Shown here: positions 1-23,935 of the stretch, piece after piece
Position numbering within the stretch: position 1 is the stretch's first letter
Layout: each line of letters opens with the position of its first letter
Assembly (NCBI RefSeq): GCF_901709675.1
Contig: NC_051089.1
Location: forward strand, 8,367,476-8,431,475
Length of the DNA stretch: 64,000 nucleotides
DNA from: Syngnathus acus
Taxonomy: Eukaryota; Chordata; Actinopteri; Syngnathiformes; Syngnathidae
Direction: 5' to 3'
Translations under genes and position numbers: made by a program
The notes under the pieces: generated by a model
What the model saw: the letters and a program-made list of their open reading frames with translations, nothing else
What the model was told of the DNA's origin: nothing
Databases searched by the model: none

Positions 1-3000
1 TATTCATGTCTGTATTTGACTGGTGCCATTCGGTCAAGGAAGACACACCGGAAGGAGCAACACAATGCCCGTTGCACGGAAGCAAAGATTGTGCCAAAGA
101 TTTCATTTTGTCATTACTGTAGTTTTATAAATATTATAGTGCCATTTTTCTTTTGGGGTGCGTGTATTCTTGGAACAAATTAATAGCATTTCCATTAACT
201 TCAATGGAGAAAGATGACTTTAGACATGATTGCTTCAGAGGAACAGTACCAAGCAGGGTACCTCTGTATGATAAAGTGAAGGAAGAAGCGCTTCATTTTG
301 TCAGGCCACAGACCTGCGTAATTGAAAAGTAGGAAAGTATTGCTTTGCTGTCATCTCCATGTTATGCACCCCCCCTCACACAGACACACACACTTCTCTG
401 AGCCAGTGCCTTCACAGCTACCGTTGTGTCCATCCTTGCATCCTACATTTGAGCAATTAGTGGACCCAAGACACTAATCGACTTCCTGTAAGTAGCATAT
501 GAGATTTGTCACGTGTCAAGGTGCATCTATGTGTGTGTGTGTTTAGGTGATTGAGTGGATGTACTAAATGTGAGCCTAAGAAAAATGATGATGTACACAC
601 ACCCTGTATACAGGCCTGCCTCGTGACCATGTTTAACAGCACTTCTCTTTATCACGGCGCTTCCCTAATCATACAAAGTGTGTGTGTGTGTGTGTGTGCG
701 TGCGTGCGTGTGTGTGTATGCGCGAGGTAATGCCTTCAGATGGCTGTCATATGAGCGTCTGCCTACATCAAGCCCTCTACGCTGATAATAATGAGCCCTC
801 TGGGTGGGAACGGACTCATGAGGCCATCGGAGCCATCGGCTAAAATTTTCACTTCATCTATTCAAATACCGGAGTGTCTTTTTGTCATTCAGTGCAGCTA
901 TTTTTGCTAATTATAAGCAGAAAAGACAACATAGTGTTACTGCATCCTCACTGCATCACAACCTGCTCCAGTTTCTTATGAATATCTTACTACTTCCTCA
1001 TGTCTTTATAATTTGACTTCATAATTCTTTCTGCCCTCGGGACTTGTTGGATTGAAGCCATGGACGGGCTGAATTTCTGCCCTTTATATGATAATACATC
1101 TGTGTACATAATACTATGAATAATGTGACAATATCTGTAGGTTTTGTGTTGATAAAGTTTGCAGATGAATCTGCGCTGGCCCGTTTACTTTTTAAAATTC
1201 ACCGTACAGCTTTACAGATGCCAGGTCTGCTTTACAGGTGAATTGTATTAGACAGGAGGACACTATATGAAATACAGTCCTAACTACATATGCAGTGGGA
1301 AACAATCCAGTTTCTCTCAACTGATCCTAAATGGATAATTTATTTACGATAGCAGTATTACCTTTGTTTATCTAGCTATGCCTGCTACATGTAGTGAAAG
1401 GTAGAACAAATAAATGTACTTTTATAGTGACATTTTCATTTTAATGGTCATCCATGTAAAATATGTTTCTTGGATCAGTAAATGTTGGGAAACACTGCAG
1501 TACTGCATATCTGAACGTTACAAGCTCAACATATTATTGTGCTGCCTCAGTGCTGGCAAGAGTGGAGAAGAAAATGTGGCGAGCAGTATGTGCGAGTGTA
1601 TGTGCGTGCAATGTGGGCTCATTCTGCAGTGTTCATGTTTTTACAGCCTTGACAATGAAGCTTGAAGGGGGAACATCAATCTTTGATGGCCATCACTGAG
1701 GTTGGTGTTCATCCCCTCCTTGCTTGCATTACAGCACTCTACTCCCTCTAGTGGAGTTACTGAACTTAATGTAACCAAGAATACAATAATAGAATAGTCG
1801 TTTGAGCATAGCTATATAGTTACTAGTACTGAGACAAAACTACTCTGCGGCATTTTGATGATACAAGAAGGGTTTGAGAGTCTCAATGTTAGAGTTATTA
1901 TCACTGGTAGTATTTGTAAAAATTGTTTGTGCCTTTTCTGGACTGTCAATTTGAAATATCTGGGTTTTGATTAAAAGAATGGGAACATGATTTTTCAAAA
2001 TCGGATTCATCAATTAATTGATGAAATAATCAACAGATGACAGGTGTTGAAATAATGGTTAGATTCAGCCCTTCGCAAAAATGTATGATAAGATGTATAT
2101 TGGAGTGGGATAAATGGTATACAGTTAATGATGGGTAAAATTGACTTATCTCGTGTCTCAATTTATTTTTGGGGCACAAGGATCATAGAATCCTTTTACA
2201 AATCAGTTCACTTGCACCACTGATCTCATATAAGACTGTGTACTGAAAACAATGTCAAGTTTCAGTCAGAGCATACTGAAAACTGTATGTGGTATTAAAC
2301 TTCAGACAGAGTACAAGTGGAGACTATGTTATCCCAATGAGACTGATATCTTTGGACAAAAAGCTTCTCTCGCTCCATTTGTCCACATTTGTCTCCCTGC
2401 TTCCTGTGCTCCTCTCTTCCCAGCATCTGGAATCCTGTGGGATGGAGGGGAAGAGGAGGGAGGAGGCCGTGCTTCATCCCGCTCTTCCCCAGGGGGTCTT
2501 GGTTTGCTTTGTGATCTTCTATCTCACATGATGGAGATGTATCTAATCCTGTTAGAAGTGAACATCTTCCATCAGAATACACGAGGAGATGAAAGACAGT
2601 GAAGAAGAGAAGGGAATTTCAAAAATCTCCATTATAGCGGTGTGTACATTTGAGCATATTTATCCTCATGGGAGCCTCCTCTCAAGGTGTTTTCCCCTCG
2701 CTGTCTTCCTCTATCTGCTCCCTGAGTGAGAAAGATCACCCTCTAGGCTCCATCTGAGCTCCAGGCCCCTCAAGGCCAAAGCATTCCCCGTGCTCCGACA
2801 TACCGGAGCCCCTCAGGCTCCATGCAACTCCACAGGGAATAACACCCCCGCTTACCCAAGACCCCCTCGGCCCCTCAGACTGTTCAGAGCTCCGCAAAAG
2901 AGCCTGAGGGGAGCAAGACGACGGGGAACGAGGCTGTCTGGGAAAGCAACATGCCCGACTTAGCATGCCAATAAACCCGAACAGCGCCTCCTGTTGTTGT

Positions 3001-3520
3001 AGTGCGGTCCTTGCACGCAGGCCTCCAAGTAGTTCTCTCTCTCTGGGGCCTCGTCCCTTGGGGTTTACCGAGACCCCCGCTAGGCCCCCTGAGCTACATG
3101 CGCACTGACCTTTCCAGCACATGGAGGATAACTAATGTCTTTTTGGCATAAGGAATCACATCGGAAGCACCTGGGACTTCACCGAACGACAAAGGGAAAA
3201 AAAAAAATATGCCCATAAATACTAAGGGAGTGAAAAGTAGAAAAGAGTATTGTTTAAAATATGTCAAATTAAATGTAGACAAATTTTGATATGCATTTCA
3301 TGCATCGAGTCACAAAAGGCATAATTGGATGATTTGGAAGAAAGAACATGGCACAACGACCTTTAACCTGAAGAAACATTCACCAGGCCTTGCCCTAGTT
3401 CCAACATGATGTAAATTCATTTTGGGCCATATTTTAACCACCCCTGTTAAAGGCAGTGTTTGATATTTAATAAAAAATAAATAAAAAGGGAATTCTTTGA
3501 TGGCTCCCACGTGACGCTAG
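1..3520. other. intergenic flank, no gene recognised
   Basis: No frame gives a recognisable protein or a run of spliceable exons. The stretch holds a (TG)n microsatellite at 678-718, a CTCF-like motif at 1741-1754 and a GC-rich block at about 2740-3110 within otherwise AT-rich DNA. On the human map the neighbour on this side of WT1 would be RCN1; I see no reticulocalbin-type EF-hand or HDEL coding sequence here. Confidence 0.6.
678..718. repeat. (TG)n microsatellite with TGCG variants
   Basis: Seen directly: an alternating TG run followed by TGCG interruptions and more TG. Common simple repeat in fish DNA; no function inferred. Confidence 0.9.
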
Positions 3521-3524
3521 CAGA

Positions 3525-4100
3525 CGTCAAGTCAAGTCAAGTTTATTTGTATAGCCCTAAATCACAAGCAGTCTCAAAGGGCTTCACATAGACAAAAATT
3601 GACAATTATTCTCAAAGCATCCCCTGATCTTAAGCTCCCAAAAGGGCAAGGAAAAAACTCAAAAAAACCCTACCAGGGGAAAATAAGAAACCTTGAGAAG
3701 GGACCACAGATGGAAGCATCCCCCTTTCAGGATCACCAGGCTGCAATGGATAAAGAGAGGGCACAAATAATACATATGAAAATCAATGAAAAAGTGGATG
3801 TCCATGTCAAAGCGAAGGGCAGCCGGAGGTGCCCTCGATTGTCCTGGCAGTGTCTTCGAGGAGGTTGAGCTGCAGTTCCCTCATCCTGAATTGGTCCACG
3901 AGAATCCAGATAGCCGCTGTCAGCTTGGGTGCCACCTAACCACCTCCCCAGCCGGGGAAGGGTGGGGAGAGGGAGCGAAAACAAACTCCAGCCGAATCGG
4001 CCACTACAGGTTAACAGACGCGTGTAGCAGAACCTTACCAGGTGTACGTCACCTGAGATTACCCACGCCGACGCCCCTCGAAGGCAAGCAGCCAGCCTTA
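3525..4100. mobile_element. teleost dispersed repeat (TTTATTTGTATAGCCC type)
   Basis: The block opens with short GTCAA repeats and then the phrase TTTATTTGTATAGCCC, followed by AAATCACAAG and TCTCAAAGGGCT. Later come a GGGCAAGGAAAAA phrase, an AAACCTTGAGAAGGGACCAC phrase and a CCGGGGAAGGG segment. I recognise this wording as an interspersed non-coding repeat present in many teleost genomes; I cannot name the family reliably. The right boundary, near the following (GT)n, is approximate. Confidence 0.65.
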
Positions 4101-4124
4101 CATCTGAGAGGGCATCTGGTGATG

Positions 4125-4155
<31 letters not shown>
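4125..4155. repeat. (GT)n microsatellite
   Basis: Uninterrupted GT dinucleotides directly after the dispersed repeat. Simple repeat only. Confidence 0.9.
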
Positions 4156-5249
4156 CACACATTCAAGTGCGTTAATGCATTTCGACTGCATTGCATTTGG
4201 CAGAATGATATACGTAGCTGCCATATAGATGTCTTCTCAACACTGGCTGTTTACACAAACTTAAAAGTAGGCTTTGGAAATGGCTGCGTTTACATTACAA
4301 CAGTCCAGTTAAAATGAAAAACCAATCGCAATGATGTAATATGACGTTGCGATTATTAAACAGTATTAGGACAAGCACTAGTGTCTTTGTGCTTCATTTC
4401 AAGAGGAGTCAAATCCAGGTCCAAAAAGTAAAAACCCTGGAACAATTTGGCTAAAGCCACAGATTCCCCTAATCAATCGAGCCGGCAAACCAGCAAATCA
4501 ATGTTTTCTGTGGTATTTGCAGCCCGTATGCAAAATTCTCCATATTGTACTTTGTTCACATACTTTTTACTGAAACTTTTTCAATCAAGCAGATTCCAAA
4601 GTAGGCCATGAGATCAATGCAGAGGTTAGTATCTCTTTGCGTGATAATGACTGTGGTAATGACTGAGGGTATTTAAAGGCACGAGGTCCTTGTGCTTGAC
4701 ACAGCCTTGGCAGCCTGCAGTTAGGAGTGAAGCGGAGTGGGCAAAATGCTCAAGTCGGTCGTCCCTGTGATCTTCCCTCGCTTGCCTGCAGCACCCCGCG
4801 GAGGGAGAACAAAGACCAAGGCGCGCCTTAATCAAAGTGCACTGGATTAAGAAGCAAAGGGGAAAAAAACAAAAAAACATAAGGACATGCTACCTCACAT
4901 CCATTACGTGGATGGGAAAACAAGCAGGATCACCACCTTCAAATGAAGAACTGTGACCCTGAAGTCATTTCAATCTGCTTGCTTGTGCTCAAGCTTGCAG
5001 AGGGAAAGTTTAATTCACTTAAGTATGTGCAGATGCAGTCTCCAGCTAAATACTCATGCTTGGACACCTACCTTACAAACAAGCTACAGTTCCGCTGCCG
5101 CTCGTGGGAACGCCTTGGGATCCCTCCAGAGGAACTAGAAGAAGTGGCTGGGGAGAGGGAAGTTTGGTCTTACCTTCTGGAGCTGCTGCCTCCGTGACCA
5201 CACCCCAGATGACAGAGTAATGTACTTATCTATATAACCTTACTTTGCT

Positions 5250-5732
5250 ACTAAATGCTACTTTAAAACCCTAACCCTAGTTTGAAACCTTACTTTAAAA
5301 CCTGGTCTAACCCAAGTTTGAAACCATGGGGGACGAGAGACAAGAAGACATGAGACGAGACAATCCGACAGTGAGTGAGGGGCAGACAGGACTTAAATAC
5401 ATGACAGGTAATGAGAGGCAGGTGAAGGTTATCACACTCACTGATCATGGGCAGACACAGGAGGGGAGGGGCGAGTACACAGACACGCGGACAGAAACCT
5501 TAACAACCAAAATATAAAACAATCAGAGACGAGTCGTGACAGAAAACCCAAAACCACTGTGAAATCTTACTTCAAAGTGTAACCCAAATTTGAAACCCTA
5601 CTTTGAAACCCTAACCCCAGTTTGAAACCATAATCCTATTTTGAAACCCTGATTTGAAACGCTATACCCATTTTGAAACCCTAACCTAGTTTGAAACCCT
5701 AAACCTAGTTTGAAACCCTACTTCAAAACCCT

Positions 5733-5735
<3 letters not shown>
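5250..5735. repeat. TTTGAAACCCTAACCC-type minisatellite, interrupted
   Basis: Degenerate units of the form TTTGAAACCCTAACCC or CTTTAAAACCCTAACCC occur at 5262-5325 and again at 5559-5735. They contain telomere-like CCCTAA steps. About 220 bases of unrelated sequence, including a GGACTTAAATACATGACAGG phrase reminiscent of fish LTR elements, separate the two arrays. A long (TG)n follows directly. Confidence 0.75.
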
Positions 5736-5795
<60 letters not shown>

Positions 5796-5820
5796 CGTGT
5801 GTGTGTGCATGCGTGTGTGT
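5736..5820. repeat. (TG)n microsatellite, about 85 bp
   Basis: The longest pure dinucleotide tract in the window, abutting the minisatellite; its distal third has TGCG/TGCA interruptions. Confidence 0.95.
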
Positions 5821-6424
5821 GAAGTCAAAGTCTAAGTCAAGAGAGTACAACGTGAGTTGCAAAGGTTGACACTGCCACCATGTGGTTTCTTGTGTAAAAT
5901 GCCTTTCTTAACTTAGTATGGACAGTACCGCAAGGCGATCATTAAACTATATACTCATGGAAAAAACAAGTGAGTTGTGATTGTACAATTGTGCACACCC
6001 TACTAGGATGTGGCTGTGCTGAGAATTAACCATTTCCATTTAACCATGGGAGTCAGCACACACCTTCAAGTGTCACACAATTTCAAGTGTCTTTCAATAA
6101 CGACAAATAAATTCCAGATGTTCTAGTAGGCTTTTTAGGCTGAGTAGACTTTTTATATCCAACGTACCTACTAGCAGCAGGTGGCGGTCTGTCAGCACTA
6201 TGTAAAGGGCAATCAGCACAATTAGATTTTTCGTAATTATCTTGATTTTCCATATTCCTTCCTCACATATTTTCTATGTTTTAGTATCATATTTTCTTCC
6301 ATTTTTGCTTCCTTAAGGTAGAATACCTACACGTGACAATACTTCAATACTTATAAAGACTTAAAAAATGTTGGGGCCCTCGGTGAGGTAGTGACACTTT
6401 GGTATGTGTCTTTTTTTAATACGA

Positions 6425-6430
6425 TTTATT
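6425..6430 (-). terminator. wt1: candidate poly(A) signal of wt1
   Basis: TTTATT on the plus strand reads AATAAA in the direction of wt1, about 660 bases beyond the wt1 stop codon. I saw no nearer AATAAA in that orientation. This implies a 3' UTR of about 0.65 kb; transcript data would be needed to prove it. Confidence 0.5.
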
Positions 6431-7090
6431 GAGTTCCAGATGTTTCCAGTTATGAAGATGTGCGGCAGAGATTTAGGAGGGTGAGACCTGCGCCCTGTCA
6501 GAGCGTCGGTGGGGTGCTGTTTTACTACCTGTCACTCCCCAATCACCTCGATCATAGGTGGCCTCTTAACCTGACAGCGCAAACACACTAACGCACACAC
6601 CGGAGAATGATGTAGTTCAGCATTTAGAGACATAAAAAAATACACCGTACAAAACAAATGTCTTTAAAAGTAAGCATCTACGTACATCATATATGTACAA
6701 AGTTATTAGGCGTGCATTGTATGTATTTACATCCCCCACAAATCACTGCTGTCCATTTCCTAAATCCAGTTTACACGATTCAGCACTTACAAGAAAACCC
6801 AAATAACAGTGCAAGTGTGCTATGATATCAAAAATAGAACATCAACTGTTTCCTTGTGTCGTCTTTTTTGAAATTCTGGGCTCAATTATAAGATGGTAGT
6901 AACCTCAGTGGAGATGACCCAATAAGAGTGCTGGCTGAGTTGCATCTTGCGGGCCATACGGGTGCCTTGTGGTCGAGGTGGATTGGCATCAGCTGTGACC
7001 TCCACTTATGCACATTTGGCAAAGCACCACGACCTTTGACCTGGCTCTCTCGCTCTATTGGCTGGCACACTGCATCGCCACCTTCCTGGC

Positions 7091-19840
<12,750 letters not shown>

Positions 19841-19848
19841 TGACTCCC

Positions 19849-19871
19849 TTTTTTTTTTTTTTTTTTTTTTT
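19849..19871. repeat. poly(T) tract, about 23 nt
   Basis: An unbroken T run immediately followed by GCAG. It could be the polypyrimidine tract of a plus-strand 3' splice site, or the poly(A) tail of a sequence retroposed on the minus strand; see the adjacent short ORF. Confidence 0.9.
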
Positions 19872-19880
19872 GCAGCTGCC

Positions 19881-20057
19881 ATGAAGTTGAACAAGAGCAC
19901 ACACATTCCACACGAGAGGATGAACGACCTCAAAGTTGCCATGATTGATCGCCATGGTGCTGTCAGTGATATGAAGCTAAGTGATATGGCACGACTGGCG
20001 CAAGTTTTTTTGGTACTAATTTTTGTAGTGGTCATAAAATTCGAGCTGAATGCCTGA
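19881..20057 (+). CDS. putative 58-residue single-pass membrane peptide
   Basis: I do not recognise this ORF. It begins MKLNKSTHIPHERM, continues with a charged segment (about residues 15-38) and ends with a strongly hydrophobic helix QVFLVLIFVVVIKFELNA, so it would be tail-anchored. The ATG lies five bases after a textbook 3' splice site (T23 then GCAG, ending at 19875) in the context GCTGCCATGA. An AATAAA lies at 20171-20176, 114 bases after the stop. A GTGAGT at 19768-19773 could serve as an upstream donor about 100 bases away. It sits between wt1 and eif3m, away from any known exon. The alternative is a chance ORF next to a retroposed poly(A) tail on the minus strand. Function unknown. 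Confidence 0.35.
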   Translation: MKLNKSTHIPHERMNDLKVAMIDRHGAVSDMKLSDMARLAQVFLVLIFVVVIKFELNA

Positions 20058-20170
20058 CGTTAATTGACAATTGGAGTGCATTGTGGGTGATTCTGATCAT
20101 AACTCTGCTTGACTGAATACGGGGAGGTGAAGCAGGTAATTAATCACAAGGACTTCTAATCTATAAGAAG

Positions 20171-20176
20171 AATAAA
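20171..20176 (+). terminator. AATAAA downstream of the 58-residue ORF
   Basis: Canonical hexamer 114 bases after the stop of the short ORF. It would give a short last exon of about 300 bases if the ORF is genuinely transcribed. Confidence 0.3.
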
Positions 20177-20209
20177 TAATATAGATAGGTGATACATTAT
20201 TAGGTCGCA

Positions 20210-23200
20210 GGTTCAAGATAAGCCAGAGATGGAAAATAGGGACGTTGTGGCTAGTTTTAAAGAGATGCAGTAGCTGGAAACATTTAAACAGAGTTTACCT
20301 TCAACTAGTGGATTGACTAAAATGGAACACAATCAGAATGTGACCCAAGTTTGAGTTTCCCCCCCCCCCCCCCCCCCCCCCCCCCCTGATGCTACAGTCT
20401 GCAAACCATTCAATACTTCAGAAAATCTTTTGTTTCCATAATTTCCTAAAAGAGAAATAGCTAAATGTGGACACATCTGTGAACAGATTGTAGTCATCTT
20501 GGGAGGTCGCTCCCCAATGTATAATAAATGTTTTCTTTTTATTAAAATTTTGGATTTGGACTTATTGGCGTAGCATGTTTACAAGCTTCAGTTAATAGAG
20601 ATAAGCTGTGACTTATTTGATCATAATTGGTGCCACATTTCCATTTTAGTGCGTGTCAAGGACAAGAAAAAAGTACTGTAAATAATAAGTTCAACAAAAT
20701 AAAAATGACCAGCTGTTCCCAAAATTGTCAATAGCCATGATAAAATTCTGTAATTTATTTTTATTGATAACCAAACAAACAAAGTGTGCCTTTGTTGCAA
20801 TAAATTCATGTCTGTTATGTTCATTTGGGTCTTTGGTAATGATTTTGGGCTTGATAGTAATCATGATGATCAAATAATTATGAGGGAACATCGTTTTATA
20901 ACATTCACAAGCTAAGGCAAACTAGAAAGGGAATTTCTTTTGGCTTAAATGTGAAGCTTGAAAACATAATTATACTGCTTGGAGGTCCCATAAATTAGTC
21001 CAATGCAATAAAGGCATCTTGGACAGTATTTGTTTGTTGGTTTTGTGCAACGGTTTGCATGGGTGGAAGGCGGCCGGCGGACTCAGCTTATAAGTAATTA
21101 ACAAGCAATCGGCCTCACCTTGGGAAGCACGAAGCAAGTCATGCAATGCATCCTGACAAGGTCACTGACTGATAGATGAGCCTGAGCGAGGGGGATTTTT
21201 CAGAGGCAGTGAAGGCAGGCCGAACTGTGGGAACCAGACAATTAGTGGGTGGAAGGTAGGCGGCCATGTTGGACGATGACCATCAGGCTGCTTTACATGG
21301 ATACTCACCGCTTGGCCGGTAGACAGCAAGAGAGGCTGCACCTGGGCTCAACCGACTCCTAATACATGGTCATTTATCTTGTAGGAGGCAGAGTAGGCGT
21401 TGTGCCAGAAACATAAAAAGAATCATCGCTACAGAGGTGCTATTGTTAGTCTAGGGGAGTTACAGCAGCCCCTAGCGTCCTCCTGTCACTGCCATGCTTC
21501 GGCGAGCTTCACGTCACTCTGATGTGGTTTTTATTACTATTACAAATTACAATGTTCGAAATTAAATTATTTTATATTATAGAAAATGGAACTGTGGTAC
21601 CAGGGATGAGGTGTTTGCACCAAAGCACTCCATGAAGCTCCTCAACTTATTTGAACATAGTTCCTTGACACAATAGTCAAAATAAAGACCGATTGGAGAA
21701 AACAGTCCACATGTAGAAGAATCGCCCACATTTCTTGGGGTCTTGCAACACAAAACATACATTTGGGTGTTACTGTTTATAATTCCCACTGTGCTAAAAG
21801 TGTAAATGGTTGCAATAATCTAGATATAAAATGTAGATATTGTTTCATCTCTTTGAGAGACATCCTGGAAATTGGATTCATTTTATTATATTGTTCCTGC
21901 ACAAAGCTGAATCTTTGGCAATGTGGTGTTTCACAATCACTATTTTACGATCAAATGGGAACCTGACGTCATTAAACAGAATGCGTGACAGGCCAAATGA
22001 CAAATACTCTTCCACTGAATGGTACCTAAAAATTTCTCCAGACATAAATTACTGAAAACGTGGGCCTGCTGTAATTGTCAACTAGTCCTCTGAGGACTGC
22101 ACTAGTCAGGTTTTATCAAAGTAAAAGTAAACGTTTAAAGTATATCAGGAAAACTACAGTAGTCCCTGTTTCTGTTGTGCTTTTTTTCATTCCAATTTAT
22201 TTTCCAATGGAAATGTATAGTCACGTAAACACGACTAATTATGAAAATGACAGCAGGAACAACATGAGTGTATTTCACATAAATGAATGAACTAGTACTA
22301 AGAAGAATGCAAAGAAGACAAGACTATGCTTCATAAATTATGAGTCGTTATGAGTAGCAGTTTTTTTTTCCAGCAGGAATGTTATACTGTAGATAATACA
22401 GTGAGAGTTATCTTTCACAAACAATGAACCTACTTTGCATTTCTGTGCTTGTTAAAAATGTTAGAATATCACTTAAAAACAAACTGTACGGTTAACAATG
22501 GTTTTGGAGGGTGACAGTTTGACCTTTGAACCATTTTTTTTCTAATTGAAACAGGAAAAACTGTTGTAATGCAGAGAAATCTAACCGTAAAAGGTTCCAT
22601 CGCACATACTGAAAACACAAAAGTAGTTTTTTTTTCAACGTATTGACTAAAATGTTATGATCATTACATCGTCAAGATAACTGCAATAAAATTTTGAAGA
22701 CAAAACAAGTCTCATATGCACCTGGAGCTCCAAAGTCATAAAAACAACATATTCAGGATTTGAAATATGCCAGGCACATGACAAGTTGTTATTCAGATAA
22801 TGAAAGGTGCAGAGGTATACGAGAACACTTGTGGAGAAGTATCTATAAATAATTTGCTGTGACAGCGCACAAGGGCAACAGAGAGTGAGGGTGGGATTCG
22901 GTACCAGGCACTTGCCTTCCCACCAAGATGACGCATCGTGCGAGCATGATGGTGAAATCCTCCATCAGCCATTTCCCCTCTTTTTTTTTTTAAGACTAAC
23001 TGCAGTGAGTTCAGTTCCCTAACTGTAAGCACAACGAGAAATATGTGGCAAGACGTCTTTCAGGGAATGATGACTTCACGTGAAGTACCTCAGTAGACAG
23101 TGAGTCCTAAAAATATTCTAATTTCAGTGACAAATGAGCTGTGAGCGATGCATGTGAAAACAACTTCTGTATCGTCACTTTGGGACTAAAGTCTGGGCAG
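20210..23200. other. intergenic region, no gene recognised
   Basis: AT-rich, with a (C)28 homopolymer at 20359-20386. Frames longer than 60 codons here lack similarity I recognise and lack coding character. A minus-strand exon-like block follows at 23264-23553. Confidence 0.5.
20359..20386. repeat. (C)28 homopolymer
   Basis: An uninterrupted run of about 28 C residues. Such runs are hard to sequence, so the true length is uncertain. Confidence 0.9.
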
Positions 23201-23832
23201 CACCTTTCACATGTTTGTAACACGACGCCATAGTTTTTTAGGGTGAACTCTTGCGCGACTTACCCTTTTCACCCCACTCACTTCCATCACCCTGTGACCT
23301 GCCATTGTAACAATACACAGGATCGGGTTTGGCACAGAGGCAGAGCACGTGCGCCCACAGGTCAGCGAGGCTACGGTGGAGGGTGTTTGCCCTCTGACAC
23401 TCATGGTGTTTCCGGGTTGGACAGGCCTGCGATGGTGGTCTACGCTGATGGGCCTCACCTCCATCAGATAACCTCTTTCAGGGATCAGTTTCACCTCAGT
23501 AACTCTCATCCAAGTCGTCCAGGGTTAATCTCCCAAAGAGACTAGATGCATATCTGGAGAGAAGAGAATGAAAGATAGGGATGCAGGATGGAAGTCTGGG
23601 TGACATCAAATTTAAGAGGTTGGCTGACCTTTGAGGCTAAAACTACATTAGCTGAAGCTATCCAGCAGAGCTATGCAGGGATTTAGCCATAAATTTGCAA
23701 GGATGAAATTAAGTGGAAACAATTCGCTGTAATAAAAGCGGGACATAATTTAAAATGCTTGTGAAACGCCAAGGCTGAAAGGGAAAGCTCGTGCGTGACG
23801 TTTTTGGAACACTGTAGCTTTAAGAAAACGAC

Positions 23833-23840
23833 CCGGAAGT
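23833..23840 (+). promoter_or_regulatory. eif3m: ETS-type site in the eif3m promoter
   Basis: CCGGAAGT lies about 95 bases before the eif3m start codon, followed by a pyrimidine-rich tract TTTCTTTTTCTTTTCC (23860-23875). ETS/GABP sites and pyrimidine-rich start sites are usual for housekeeping translation genes. The exact transcription start is inferred. Confidence 0.5.
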
Positions 23841-23935
23841 AAACAATCTCACCGGGATGTTTCTTTTTCTTTTCCGGTTGGGCTACCCAGGTGGGAGCGT
23901 GGATTTCGTTGCTGAGGCGCACACAAACAACAAAA

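Noticed and set aside
3733-4224. 163-codon ORF spanning the dispersed repeat
   Set aside because: Its sequence is the repeat element followed by (GT)n; no protein family is recognisable.
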